Assembly: GCA_036245805.1 (NCBI GenBank)
Contig: BTRK01000006.1
Coordinates: 22,352,365 to 22,416,364, forward strand
Direction of reading: 5' to 3'
DNA length: 64,000 bases
Origin: Pristionchus mayeri
Lineage: Eukaryota > Nematoda > Chromadorea > Rhabditida > Neodiplogasteridae
The notes under the pieces were generated by a model, which saw only the letters and a list, made by a program, of their open reading frames with translations, ran no database searches and was not told the DNA's origin. Position numbers and translations under genes: made by a program. Of the stretch, positions 10,983 to 23,698 are shown piece after piece. How positions within the stretch are numbered: position 1 is the first letter of the stretch; each line of letters begins with the position of its first letter.

Positions 10983-13900
10983 TCACACTTGGATCTTCTT
11001 CCTGTCGCTGCTCTCATGGCAGAAGAGATGCTCCACTTCCCCCGTCTGCGCGTGACGGACGAAGGTGCTGAAAGGGGGGATTGGAGAGAGAAGATCAGGA
11101 GAATTGACATTCGATTGCATGCTCATTAGTGTGCAGGCACCACAGATACTCAACTATCGTCTAAAGCAATGGCTCATGAGTGTGATTGACTAAACTCCGT
11201 ACCTGGTTCCAATCTTCTTATCGCAATTTACGCATTGAGTGTTGCTCGTGATAAGCACGCGAGTCGAAGAGACCTGAAATTGAAGTTAATATTTTTCAAT
11301 TCAAGCAATCCTTTGGATCCTGCATAGGAAGTACCTACTCATTAGCACGCATTAACTCTATCTTATTTGTCGTAGCATTCCCCACCAGACCATGTGTCCA
11401 CCTATTTCACATCCTACAGTACTCTCGCTTGGCTACCGTACCTCTCTCAGTCGTCGCTCGACACGCAGACATGCTGATTCGCACAAAGCGCGTCTGATTG
11501 ACGTCTGCAATATTTGCTTTTGTTCCCGTACTCCATATCTATTCTCTTGAAGTTCCTATGTCTCCCTGCCATTACAAATGAAGTGAATGGGCGCACTCAC
11601 GGCAGCTTCCTCTTGTGCAGTCGCCCTCACGAGTGCAGTGAGAGAGGCGGAGAGATCGCAGAGGGAAGACTCGTCCGGAATCAGGGACAGCGCTGCCACT
11701 ACAATCAGAAGAGTGAAGGCGCACTTAATTGCTACAGTATCCTTGTGATCGTGCCGCCACACAATCCAGCATTCATCTGAGCGGCCACCCTACCAAACAG
11801 GATTCACCTGCATCCATCTTATCGGCGTGTCTGCTAAGGACCTTGATGGCGAGTGGTACATTGGGAGTGGGAGTGGGTAGATCTGCATCGGGAGAGACGA
11901 GGATGGCAGTGCCCAATTGAGGATCAGAGGGACACACGAAAGCTCGCACCAGATGGAGATACACCTGCAGAGGGAGAGAGATGGAGGAGAAGTGGAGAGA
12001 CTGGCAACGGTAGGATAGGAACGGCTATACCCTCTTTAATACGGTAGATTGCCATAGAAGGGTGTTCATGCATAAGTGTGTTAATTTCTAGTATCGGAGC
12101 GTTTCAATGGAAGTTCATTGTGATCATATGGCATCATGGCCCGTTAGAGAGTGCGGGGTCAGCGCCGCAACGCGCAAGAAATGCGCAAGGAGTTCGCCGG
12201 AGCGAGACATTAAAAATATCAGGATGAATATTCCACGAGTGCTAAAATTTGGGTTGAAAAATATTATTTGTTTATATAATCCAGCGTAACGGACAACTCA
12301 GAAAAACGACTACTCAGAAACGCCTTAACCTTAGTCCTTATTCTGCTTAGGCTGCTTAGGCTTAGGTTTCTTAGGTTTCTAAGGCTTAGATTTATGCTCA
12401 GGCTCAGGCTTAGGCTGCTTAGGCCTTTTAAGGCTTAGTCTTAGGCTTTTCTGAGTAGTCGTTTTTCTGAGTAGTCCTGTATGCATAATCCATTCCGTCG
12501 CAGTGCAAAGAATATTGATATTTCAAAAAAGTAATACATAAACGACGTCTATGCGAAACAAATGGGAATAATTATATTTTTACCCATCCGACTCGCAGAG
12601 CAGAAATTGAGCAGAGGTGATAACTTGCTCCATTTGAAACTTCAGAACACAAATTTCTCATTATGCATGCTCACATACATCTACTATAAATATTCTGCTA
12701 GTAAACTATGATAAACTAAAAGGCACGTTCATAAAATACATGCATATATAGTTTTGGACAGAATTTGGAGAATTTGAAGAAAGCTGATAAACTTTAAGGT
12801 TGCAGTAGTTAGGATGAATTAGACATACTAAAAAATGCAGATCAAAAGCCTCTATAATATTTCTGCTTGAATGATACGTAAATGTACTTCATATTTAAAT
12901 AAAAAATCGAAAACATCCAAAACGCGCGAATTCCAGGTACAAAGCCGGTACATGTTTTGGCAAAATTCGTACAAATTCTACAGTATTTGCTGCACCCCTA
13001 ACAATAAATTTCTATCGAGAATTTTATACGTCACGGCCGCAACGTGGTTGTCTGACCGGACTCTTTTTCCGCTGTTTGACGGGCCGTTGGCATAGTAATG
13101 TTTGATCCTCGCCTGCGAATCGACGGGATCGGCCGCATTGTAGTACAGTCTACAGTACTCCTCCGCCGCGTCGAGATCGTGCAGGACGCCTGTGATTATC
13201 AACTTTATTATTATACATTTATAAGGTCGATACTCTAACCAGTGTAAATGGACAGGGCTTCTTCGTGCTTCTTCAGGCGACCGAGGATGAGAGCTCGCTC
13301 CTCGCAGAAGGCTGCAATGGTGTCTCGCTGTGATTTTATCGTCATTGTGGAATTCCGAATTACATTACATCAGGGTATCACACAATTTTTTCTATAAGAA
13401 CAAGAATTCTCTAACGAGTGTTGCATTTCACTAGGTAAAGCAAGAAAATAAAGAAAGAGGCTCTACAGTGCAAATTATCGACTGTGTCAACAAACATCGA
13501 TAAGTATTTTCTAAACAAGCTCGTGCACCCACCATAATGATTGAGCTGCACGAGGATCTTGTTGGGACTGTAGCTGAGAGAATGATGGAGAAACCTGAGA
13601 GAGATTACTGTAACAATTTGATGATCGCTCAAATTTTCCATTCAACAGTGTTTCTCGGTCGAATACTATGGTCTTTCCTCACTTGAGCATCTTCCTCCTG
13701 TACATTCCGAGGTCGCCCTCTTCCTCTCCCGCACGAATCACGTTCTGGTCTGCAATCACTCAATCACGCACACCCTTCAATTACCCAACATCATGAAATA
13801 CATTCTCTTCTAATGTGACGTTGCCTAAAACATCCTATAAAATACTCCGCCCTTTTTTCTCTTTCCCTTCCAATATTACTCTATTAGTTTTACTCAAACT

Positions 13901-16900
13901 ACCGTACCCTCTGCTTCCCTTTTCCTCTCTCACCATCATGGAATGCGTGTGTGTACTCCTTGAGTAGTTCCTTCACTTTCCTCGCATAGTACTCCAGTAG
14001 TGCCTCGTGCAGTCGAGCACTCTCGTCCTCCCACTTGAAGATCACGTGCTCCTAAGAGGAAAGGAGGTTACGGTAGATAGCATTGATCCGATTCAAGCCA
14101 TGAAGAAATTCTTACATTAGAATTATAAGCAAAAAAGGTACATTTTGTGTATTAAGCACAAAAACGAGCCTTTCATGGGCATAGTCTTGACAAAATAATA
14201 AATGGGTGCCTACAGTATCCCACTATCATCCTTTTCTCTCCTCACCAGATAAGGGATGACTGCCTGAATGCATTCCTCCTCTAGGAAATCGAGTACTCGA
14301 TCTCTATCGAGATTGCGAGCCAAATCGCCATTCGTCTCGTCCCCAGTGAAGATCTGAAATAAAGGGATCATATTGAATGTCATCTGATAACCCTTTGTCA
14401 GTTTGTTATTCGATCTTTGTGGGTTCCTAAATACAAATGGAGGAAAGAACAGTTAAAAGAAGAATCGCAACAATCCTTTTCACAATAGATCAGTAGTTTA
14501 AATGACAACGATTGTGTCCACGCGTACAACGCAACCCCCCCCCCCCCCCCCCCAACAGTTCCCAATCGACTGACCGTTATTCCCACAAGGGGATCCTCAG
14601 CCAGCACCCATTTAGAGTACTCGAAGATGGCGTCGAGATGGGAATTCCCCAGTGTCTGCAGATACTCCACCGTCTGATCCACCCCTGAGAGAAGACTATT
14701 TCTCAATATTACAGAAAACCTTTATTTTATTCCAGTAAACTGCAACCAGAATGGTCAGTGTTTGTTGACATTTGAAAAGTTGAAGAAAGTGACGTCATAA
14801 GCATATTGTTCTATTTAGTGTATGTAAAAATGGTCTAACCGTGGAAAAATGGGTCAGAGTTAGGAGCGAGTGCAGCTTGTTCCTTCAGCAGAGAGAGCGC
14901 TGCAGAGAAGACATTTACCACATTCTGCATCCAATAAGATAACCTGGCCTTCAGAACCAATGTATCGAAAGAGCGAGTAGATAATTGATTGGTATATTCA
15001 AAATGGGAAGTCCCACGTACCCATTTGATGTTTCCTCCTCGTCTCGTAGAGAATGAAGAGCGACCGCAGTTGTTTCGCGCCACTGAACAAAACTAGGGGA
15101 GCATATTTTCAAATGATCGCAAGAAACACTAATTCCGGAAAATATTGATATTTCAGATTTGCAGAAAATAAACTAATCATACGAAATATGGGACTTTGGC
15201 TTTATATTAAATTTTGCAGTGGATTCGTCTAATCATCGTACCGTAGCATCGTTTCCGCATCCTCGAACGAACATGAATTGTCGTGCAGTCGAAGCAGCGA
15301 ATCCACCAGCATCGGACGAGTCTGAAAGTGCAGATACTGGAGAAGACCCTCTCAAGTACCGTTTCTATCATATCTTCTTTTCACAGATCATATGTCTAGT
15401 ATACGAAAACGAATTGTTCATTCCTTGCTTGCCCTGTCTCTGTACCTTGAGATAGCACTGCAGCAGAGTGGTGTCCACTATCTGCAGTTCAGTCTTCGCC
15501 TTCTCGTGATCCTCTTTCGAGAGAAGAGCCGCTGCAATGGAAAATTATTCATGTCACAGAAAGATTCCCTTTTCCTCAATCTCGATTGAGCATCACCATC
15601 CCAACTAAAGGCCTATTAATTCTATCATTCTCACCGTTCTTCTCCCCATTTTTCGCCTTGTTGTGCTGCTCGAGTGTGAAGGCGAGCTCCGTTCGCGCCT
15701 GATCAAATATCTCGATATTCCCCTCTTAGCACTCAAAATAACAATATTCGTTTCTCTCCTCATTTCCTTCTCCTTCTCTGTCTTCACTCACAGCTGCGAG
15801 GTAGGAGGAGAGGGCGAGCATCGCCCTCTTCTTCTCATTCTCTGCCAGATCGGAAGCAGCGGGCGAGTGACGGGCAGCGAATCTCTCTGGGAGAAGATCG
15901 GGGAAGAGAGACAATACAGAGATCACGTCTGCAACCAATGCACTGTTTACCGCCATTCCAATGAAAGTTCATGCTGCAAACACGCACTTGTTTTGATCTC
16001 AGCGTGAAGTGCGAATGCCTCCTCGAACTTCCTCTGATTGAAGAGATTGAGGGCTGACTGAAATGAGGAAGACATTAAAGCTGCGTATTCACATTCTTTC
16101 CCCTAGCACCATTGGATCCGGGAATGGAGCATTACACGAATCACTAACTGGTACAGGCGTTCTCGCTTGATAACTATAAAAACCATGGATATCTCTAACA
16201 AACGCCGACCATAACATTTTACAATGCTTGCGAGCAGAAGTTCACAAATTGCAAATTTTAAGATTAGGCGGTTAAGATCGTTTGGTTGTAGGTAGTACCT
16301 TTTACGTCCTATTTTCCCCTAATTCTCTTAATCGATTTATAAAGTGAGAAATTGCCTTTGGCGGTAGCTATTTGCATTCTAGTAAACATCTCCCTTTCAG
16401 TGAAATGTGAGTCTTCCTCTACACTTGGAGAGGCGAGTAGATCATTAGTGCCCTCCTCGTCCTCGACACTTTCTCACACGAGGAATCACATTCCACTGGG
16501 GAAGTTGCCCATTCTCGCAGCAAACATCCAATCTAGCGCATTCGCCGGGCATGACTCCCTCCTCACTCCTCTCTACAATCGTAAGTCATTCCATCCTAAT
16601 TTCGAAAATTCGCCAGCTTTCTTGATGCTTTGTAATGCTTTGTTTCAGCTTGGGTGGTTCCAGTGGTGTGTGAAGAGGGAGGATCACGAGCAACAACCAC
16701 TCTCAGAAGGGGCCATGCAGACTGCCTCCCACTCTCCACGACGAGAGGCCTTCGTTAGGCTACCCGCCATCGTGGTGGATAATTCCTCCCCTCCCCATTC
16801 TCCCATGGTGGGGAGATCACTTCCATCGATGAGTCTCCATTCACTCTCCGCCATTCACATCCGACGACTCCCCAAATTCAGATGCTCCTCCGTCTAATTG

Positions 16901-19900
16901 GAATCAGATAAGCAATCAGTCCTTTGATTCAGTAGACACCATTGCGGGGACTGTGTTTGACCTATTAGCATTATATCGTTGTTTACGTTTATATTTTTGT
17001 TGTTCGGATTAGACGTGTCCACCCAGGAGACCGTATATCGATAGAAAAACATGGGAAGGGCGTGCGGATTATTGATGCATAAACATTTGATATAGTGTTG
17101 ATCTATACACTTGAGGATAGTGTGTAGTAACTCGAAGAATATTAAGTTCCCGAAGTAGAGATGCTCTAGCATAGTAACCCCGATGGTTTGTTGATGAAAG
17201 ATGGCAGCTCTCACCTGTGTCTTGATCTCCACTTTCTCAGATTCGTTGAATAGCTTGCCACATTCCTACAAATTGTACATATTATACAAAGTACTGGTAT
17301 TGGGGTGTCCGGAAAGTTCGTATAATGGTTCGGAAAAAAGTCAGTTCGCGATCAAATGCAGTGATTGCGCAATCTGTTTGTCAACAATGTATTGCATCAT
17401 TCTGACGTTGAGTAGTGAGAGGATTTAATAGTCTCCTAGTTGCTACATTGATTCTTGTGATGGACTCCCATCTCTACCTCCGAGCAGTTTTACTTCATTA
17501 CTACCGTCTTGGCCGATCCGTGAAGGAGGCCTACTCTGCCCTGGCCCAGTCGGAAGGAGCTGACGCCCCCTCCATACCCTTCTGCTATAAGTGGTTCTCC
17601 CGCTTCAAGAAAGGGGAGTTTGGTCTCGATGATCAACCCCGCTCTGGACGCCCTCCCTCCCTCGATCAGCCTCTCGTTCTCCGCACACTGAAGCGCAAGC
17701 CCATGGCCTGTGTGCGTGAGTTGAAGAAGGATACTGGTACTCCCAGATCAACGGTGTCCGATATCCTCCATCGATCTGGGAAGAAGCCGAAACTCCCACA
17801 AGTGATTCGCCATGACCTCTCCCCCGAACAGCTGAAAAATCGTGTTCAAGTCTGTCGGGAATTAATCCATCGTAGATCCAATCTTCGATGGGTCAATTCC
17901 ATCATCGCTACAGATGAGAAGTGGATCACGTACGATAACCCTGTGAGGAGACTGCAATGGGTGGATGCAGATGAGAAGCCCACGCCCGTCCCGAAGAAGG
18001 AAGATCACGGAAAGAAGGAACTCCTCTGCTTCTTCTTCTCAGTGCTCGGTCCCATCTACTGGGAGATCCTCGCCCCTGGCACCAGCATCAATGCCGACCT
18101 CTTCTCTGAACAACTGGAAGATGTCGCGATCAGAGTCCCTGCCAGACTCCTGAACCAGGGCAAAATTCTTCTTCTGATGGACAATGCTCGCCCACATCGA
18201 GCGAAGATGACCCAGAAGAAAATGGACGAGCTGAAGATCGAGAGGATTCCCCATCCACCGTATTCCCCGGATCTCTCCCCATGCGACTACCACTGCTTCC
18301 GCTCTCTCTCTCTGACTTCTGCAAAGGAAAGAAGTTCAAGAATCGAGATGAAGTTGTGAGGGCTTTCGTGAACTGGGCGGTCTCGAAGAAACCCTCATTC
18401 TGGAAGAGAGGAATCGAGACCCTGCCCAATCGCTGGAGGGAGGTAGTGAGAAAGAAGGGGGCATACATTGGTCACTGAGAATTGTAAAGCATTGAATAAA
18501 AAATAAAAACAAAAAATTATACGAACTATCCGGACACCCCAATAGATCCCTTTATGAGAGGAATCGCGAGAGAATCGACCATTTTAGGGGGGTAAGCGGC
18601 AGTGAAATTCAAAATCAACCAATCCATCTACAAATTTGGTACAAAGTATTTTAAATGATGCTCTTTCAAACTGCGTCGTCAGAATTTTGATAGGTTTCGT
18701 CATCTTCGAGATTCAGAAGGCCAAACATGGGACACTCACTTTTCAGGGGTCAAATCGAGCGCACTTAAATGACCATAAGTCCGTTTAAAATGAAGATAGA
18801 AAGTCGTTCTTTTTTTGGAAAGAAAGCTAAAAACATTCTCTACAACTTTCATGTTGACAGTGTCATTTGCGGTGCACTGCCCGGTGCGGGGCGGTCGGTC
18901 GGACTAAATATGTCGAAATTTTTCAAATCGGAAAAACCCACAAAAGTTATTATGCGGAAGTTATAGTCCCTATATGTGACTAACTTTTCGCCAAAAATCA
19001 GACAAATCGTGAAGATGAAAAAAAAGGGGGCGCACTTTAGTAGGGTGGTCCCAAAATGGGTTCCAGACAGAGAAACTTCCAAACGTTTAATTGGCTGCTT
19101 TCGGGCTCAAATACATCCATAATCATCCAAAACAACATTTCTAGTTGTTTCCCCAATTGTTGTAACACTGTAAAGGGCCAAAAACTACAGTATGACCTCA
19201 AATTTGAAAATCAATATTTTTACCCACAACAACCTATGGTATGGGTGCTATTGCACTAAATCGGTTACAAGTAACATAGGAACATCCCTTGAAACGTGTA
19301 AAAGAAAGAGGGCACCTGTAAACATGATATTTCATGCGAGGAATCCGTGAAAAGGCGCAAAACTGTAATTTCGGTCAAAATATTCGTTAGGTCCCGCATC
19401 ATGGCTAGAATTGTAGAGCATGATGAGCTGAACATTTCATATGTTGAAAGTTAGCTTCTATCTATTCATTGCAGCGCGCTAGAGAGCGTGGAAGTTGGAA
19501 GAAAACGATGGTGGAGGCGCGCGTGAGAGCACTAAGGGGAGGGGAGGGAGAGAGAGGTCAGAGGGCGAGAGCGCCAGACGGTTAGAGCGCTCGCCCTAGG
19601 GCGGAGTCTAACCGATTTCTGGCCGTCTTCCACGCTCTCTAGCGCACTACAATGAATATATAGAAGCTAACTTTCAACATACGAAATGTTCAGCTCATCA
19701 TGCTCTACAATTCTAGCCATGATGCGGGACCCTATGAATATTTTGGCCGAAATTACAGTTTTGCGCCTTCTCACGGATTCCTCGCATGAAATATCATGTT
19801 TACAGGTGCCCTCTTTCTTTTACACGTTTCAAGGGATGTTCCTACGTTACTTGGAACCGATTTAGTGCAATAGCACCCATACCATAGGTTGTTGTGGGTA

Positions 19901-22900
19901 AAAATATTGATTTTCAAATTTGAGGTCATACTGCAGTTTTTGGCCCTTTACAGTGTTACAACAATTGGGGAAACAACTAGAAATGTTGTTTTGGATGATT
20001 ATGGATGTATTTGAGCCCGAAAGCAGCCAATTAAACGTTTGGAAGTTTCTCTGTCTGGAACCCATTTTGGGACCACCCTACTAAAGTGCGCCCCCTTTTT
20101 TTTCATCTTCACGATTTGTCTGATTTTTGGCGAAAAGTTAGTCACATATAGGGACTATAACTTCCGCATAATAACTTTTGTGGGTTTTTCCGATTTGAAA
20201 AATTTCGACATATTTAGTCCGACCGACCGCCCCGCACCGGGCAGTGCACCGCAAATGACACTGTCAACATGAAAGTTGTAGAGAATGTTTTTAGCTTTCT
20301 TTCCAAAAAAAGAACGACTTTCTATCTTCATTTTAAACGGACTTATGGTCATTTAAGTGCGCTCGATTTGACCCCTGAAAAGTGAGTGTCCCATGTTTGG
20401 CCTTCTGAATCTCGAAGATGACGAGACCTATCAAAATTCTGACGACGCAGTTTGAAAGAGCATCATTTGAAATACTTTGTACCAAATTTGTAGATGGATT
20501 GGTTGATTTTAAATTTCACTGCCGCTGAGTAGTCGATTCTCTCGCGATTCCTCTCTTATATTCACTACCTAACGCGAAATACCTTTTAAAAATCAAATTC
20601 CAGTAATATCATGAAAGATAAGTCTCATTCAGTAAAACTTTCCCCTCTAAGTCTTTCATCGCCACATTTGTTATCTTTTTCGATGGAATGGACCTCCTCT
20701 CCTCTCAACGTACTGCTAATTGGACGGCCAGATCGAAGTGTCGCTCATTGACCAGATGGCCAACGTTCTTCCTCAGATGAACGTGCGCGTCGAGGAGCCA
20801 GACATCGAAGGAAGAAGCGACGCACACCTGACCACTGCAAGGAGAGGATTACTGTAGAGGGGAGTGGAATACAGTCGGCTTGAACAAAGAGGAACAAGAA
20901 TAACTTGTGCGAAATAAGTTTGAACGAACTACTGTGAATTTTGCAAATATAGGTGTGAAAAATGAATAACTCGCAAAAGACAGGACCGTGAATAAGAAAG
21001 TGTACTCACGGGAGAGCGGGCGCGAGCATTACCGACTTCCCAAGTGAGATCGTCTGCCAGAGAAGACATTAGACAACCACAAATTTACCCCCATTTGTTC
21101 ATGAGACGCATGCCTGTGACTTCCGAATCAGAGCAGCGAACTTATAGAAGATCAACGTATTTGAATATTCACTACACGTATTCACCTGAATGAGGTAAGA
21201 GGGGGAGATGGAACGAATCTCGACGACTCCCTTAGAAAGAAGTCCCACCAGGTACGGACCGTCGTTCACTGGAAAAAATAATGATTTTTGCCGAATATTT
21301 CAGTTTACAAGCCTTTCCCGTTAAAGAATTTTTTTTTTTAAATGTTCATAACTATCCTAAAATAGTTTTTTTTATTAATCTCTGAATCTGATCAAGTCAG
21401 CTTAATGAATGAGTGAAACTCTGACCAACAGACAGGAGTGTCCCCGTGAACCTTACATCTTGCGAGAAATTCGGAGAGGTGCCATGTCTGGAACATCCGT
21501 AGATAATGAATATATTATTAACAGTCGAAATTGAAATCAAGAGTGAATCGGAAATATATAACGCTATCAATAAATGTAAATGCATATTAAATAAATAAAT
21601 ACATAAACAAGTGAACGATGGCGTGATCGTTCGTTCCAATACACATCACATACAAAAGTTGAGGTTTAAACGGCGCCTTTTCGGAATTTCTTATTATCAA
21701 CAAGTTTATTTACATCACTACCACTCATATACTACAATTACTACCTAAGCCTACCCTCCTAGGACGGGATACTATTGCTCATAGTCTTTTCTCACTCACA
21801 TCTTCTCTCCCATCGAGGACGACCTCAGAGTGACGATGTCTCCTCTCGTGAATCCCACCAGTTTCCTCTCCGATATATCCAGAATGCAAGGGACGTCTCC
21901 CACTGGGAACAACTTCTGATTCTCGCCCGACCACGCCTGAATAGAGTAGAATAATAACGATAAGTGTTTTGACCAATGATAATCTAAGACTAACCTGCGT
22001 GGCTGAGTTGTAAGTCATGGCGATCATATTGTAGGAGTCTCTGACTGCATAGCAGAGACACCGTCTACTCCACGTGATCACCAATGGGTTGTCAGAAGGG
22101 ACGGGCAGATCGCAGTTCGTCAACTGGAAAAGAGGGAATACAGACTATCTAAATGGAAGAAGCAGGTTCAGGCCTCGCAACATTCATTGCACTAGTAATG
22201 GGTCGGTACAACTAGCTGTGAGCATGGCATAAACCAATCATGCTATTTCTTTGCCGTCGAAGACCAGTACTAATGCTGCATTTAATAATGATATATTTCA
22301 AAAAAACTAACCTCGACGAAATCGTCGCCGTGCCATTTGAGGATGGAGAATTTCCTCTTCGAAGCAACAGTGATATAGAAGGCGTTGTTCTTCTGCAAGT
22401 AACAACCTTTCGGAAATTGAGAAAAGTAGAGAAGAGAGATATATATTTCATAATGATAGATAGGCATCACTATCATTTATATATCGAACGAATATGCCTT
22501 TTCTCAGAACATAAGAAGTGGCAGCGTACCTGGTCAACATGGGCGGTGAATGCAGTGACAGCCTTGACTCGGACGATCGCCTTCACGGGGAAGGGATACA
22601 CCAACGAGTGCAGAGAGAGCACCTGACAACAAGGGAAATCGATCAGCTATTCACTAGTATGATTACTAAATGAATCTCTACATAGTTATGTTGCAACGGG
22701 AAGGGTAATTGACCTGATCAGAGAGAGTGAGAAGGAAGTCTGCCTCGTCGACCACCTTCAGTTGCTGGATTGGCTTCCGAGATATTCGCTTAGCCACATT
22801 CTCTAACTCATATCCTCGACGACCTGAAGCGACCTCCATTGTGCAAATTCGAATTAGAAACAGTTTAAAACTATTAAGAATTTCCAAATATGTTCTAGAG

Positions 22901-23171
22901 AACATGTTCTGCTTACTGTGGAAAGGTGAAAGCGAGAAATGCGTGGTCGGGATCAAAATACCTGATTTGGCAGGAGAATAGAAGTGGAGATCGCACTTGC
23001 TTAGTGCGAAGATTCTCTTCGCCGAGTCTATAAAGAACCATTCCTCAAGACGAATGACCACATCTTTCTGGAAACGGTAAGGAAACGCTACAACGAACTG
23101 TGGAAAGTGATGGCGTTGATTTCCACGGGCAGCTTGAAAGCCACTTCACTAGAAACGTACGCTTCAAACAT
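10983..23171 (-). CDS. vps-39: VPS39/Vam6 HOPS tethering subunit
   Basis: About 30 exons from the ATG at 23169-23171 to the TGA at 10983-10985. The N-terminal citron-homology (CNH) propeller runs MFEAYVSSEVAFKLPVEINA, VVIRLEEWFFIDSAKRIFAL, RKPIQQLKVVDEADFLLTL, VKAIVRVKAVTAFTAHVDQ, DNPLVITWSRRCLCYAVRD, PYLVGLLSKGVVEIRSISP. The clathrin-repeat alpha-solenoid follows: LVNERHFDLAVQLA, SALNLFNQRKFEEAFALH, VLSLFPDLLPERFAARHSP, LQIVDTTLLQCYLK, TRPMLVDSLLRLHDNSC, VDQTVEYLQTLGNSHL, EHVIFKWEDESARLHEALL, EEEGDLGMYRRKMLK, LDAAEEYCRLYY. The VPS39 C-terminal zinc region is TQCVNCDKKIGTR then FVRHAQTGEVEHLFCHE. These match VPS39 order along its full length. HOPS drives Rab7-dependent late endosome/lysosome fusion (family knowledge). 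Most splice phases were checked and appear intact. The 3.4-kb intron (17.3-20.7 kb) holds a mariner and a foldback; the 11.97-13.09 kb intron holds a telomere-like MITE. Confidence 0.9.
12284..12484. mobile_element. Telomere-repeat-bearing MITE, copy B
   Basis: A 201-bp element in a vps-39 intron, the reverse complement of copy A at 2904-3116, lacking about 12 bases of its interior. Ends GCGTAACGGACAACTCAG and CTGAGTAGTCCTGTATGC; interior of degenerate TTAGGC units. Flanked by a perfect 8-bp direct repeat ATAATCCA at 12276-12283 and 12485-12492, which shows insertion by a cut-and-paste transposase of hAT-like footprint. Confidence 0.85.
14536..14554. repeat. Poly-C tract
   Basis: An uninterrupted run of about 19 C in a vps-39 intron, immediately downstream of the exon encoding VDQTVEYLQTLG. 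Length is uncertain because homopolymers are error-prone. Confidence 0.7.
16390..16896 (+). other. Possible nested plus-strand exon(s), unproven
   Basis: The 1.1-kb vps-39 intron here holds a GC-richer stretch open for about 180 codons on plus, unlike neighbouring AT-rich introns. It begins after a good acceptor (CTCCCTTTCAG, about 16400) and contains a canonical 67-base intron (GTAAGT about 16581 to TTTCAG about 16649). Splicing gives an end near CEEGGSRATTTLRRGHADC. No ATG starts it, and no family was recognised. It could be an exon of a nested gene, a pseudogene fragment, or chance. Confidence 0.25.
17300..18542 (+). mobile_element. mariner-family transposon
   Basis: A 1243-bp element. 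The terminal inverted repeats begin TTGGGGTGTCCGGAAAGTTC on the left and end GAACTATCCGGACACCCCAA on the right, flanked by TA duplications at 17298-17299 and 18543-18544. It carries one transposase gene with a frameshift. It sits in the 3.4-kb vps-39 intron in opposite orientation to the host gene, 14 bases from a foldback element. Confidence 0.93.
17460..18478 (+). pseudogene. mariner transposase, one frameshift
   Basis: Starts MDSHLYLRAVLLHYYRLG, with a helix-turn-helix paired-like DNA-binding region (YKWFSRFKKGEFGLDDQPRS, about residues 38-57). The catalytic triad is D in TDEKWITYDN, D in LLLMDNARPH and D in YSPDLSPCDYH, with 34 residues between the last two, i.e. mariner DD34D. The frame breaks in a CT dinucleotide run (about 18300-18313) just after CDYHCFRSL. 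The expected C-terminus (GKKFKNRDEVVRAF, then FWKRGIETLPNRWREVV) continues in the next frame to a stop at 18478. One dinucleotide slip thus separates it from an intact ORF, suggesting recent activity. Confidence 0.9.
18556..20555. repeat. 2-kb foldback (long inverted repeat) element
   Basis: Two arms of about 930-940 bases (18556-19494 and 19627-20555) are inverted copies with scattered substitutions and small indels, around a 132-base GC-rich centre. Outer tips read GAGAGGAATCGCGAGAGAATCGAC on each strand. ORFs of 65, 67 and 77 codons appear once per arm and are symmetry artefacts. Arm differences (for example near 18590 versus 20525) argue against an assembly artefact. It lies in the largest vps-39 intron, so its transcript would form a very long RNA hairpin. 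No clear target duplication seen. Confidence 0.85.
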
Positions 23172-23389
23172 CTCGCATCGAACTGCAAGAGAGCATATAA
23201 ATCTGAACACAGGTTGAAAGGAACAAAGAGAACAAAGAACAAAATAAACAAGACATTCAAAAACGTGCGAACAGCGCGTATACTGTAAGAAAAGTTTGAC
23301 AAATTATGTGTTACGAACTGATTATTTTAAATTTCCACATTATTTACCTCCTCTCTCCCGTTTCTCTACTCTTTCATGGGCAATTGCTA

Positions 23390-23512
23390 ATTGCACCTAG
23401 GTGTACTTACACCTAGGTGCATATAAAATACACCGAGGTGCATACACCATGGTGTAAGCATTTATTTTTTAAATGCACCTCGATGTGCATTTCCAGAAGC
23501 TTCCTTGGTATT
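23390..23512. repeat. CACCTAGGTG-rich repeat, copy 1
   Basis: Begins GCAATTGCTAATTGCACCT and carries several near-copies of the palindrome CACCTAGGTG (CACCTAGGTG twice, then CACCGAGGTG, CACCATGGTG, CACCTCGATG). A related inverted copy lies at 28615-28685. Both sit just outside the transcribed interval between 23.7 and 28.5 kb. Confidence 0.65.
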
Positions 23513-23698
23513 ATATTTTTACTTATTGGTACTATAATTCGAGTCCCAAAATATTCTTAGTCTGTTCATGCCGGTTGGCTGGCTAAATATTCTGGAATCG
23601 ATCTTCCGCCTCTCTCGTGTCATTATTGATTGTGTTCGCGGTAATTGTCGTTTTCGTTCCGTTTTCTCATGTCGCCTAATCACTGCTACGTCAGGTAA

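Noticed and set aside
2904..12484. True telomere or chromosome-end fusion
   Set aside because: The TTAGGC-like arrays are short, degenerate and enclosed by inverted ends with target duplications inside introns, so they are transposed elements rather than a chromosome end.
17605..18542. Minus-strand ORFs of 64-112 codons over the mariner
   Set aside because: Shadows of the plus-strand transposase reading frame.
18769..20352. Mirror-image ORFs of 65, 67 and 77 codons
   Set aside because: Each occurs once in each arm of the foldback element, as expected from symmetry; no family similarity.
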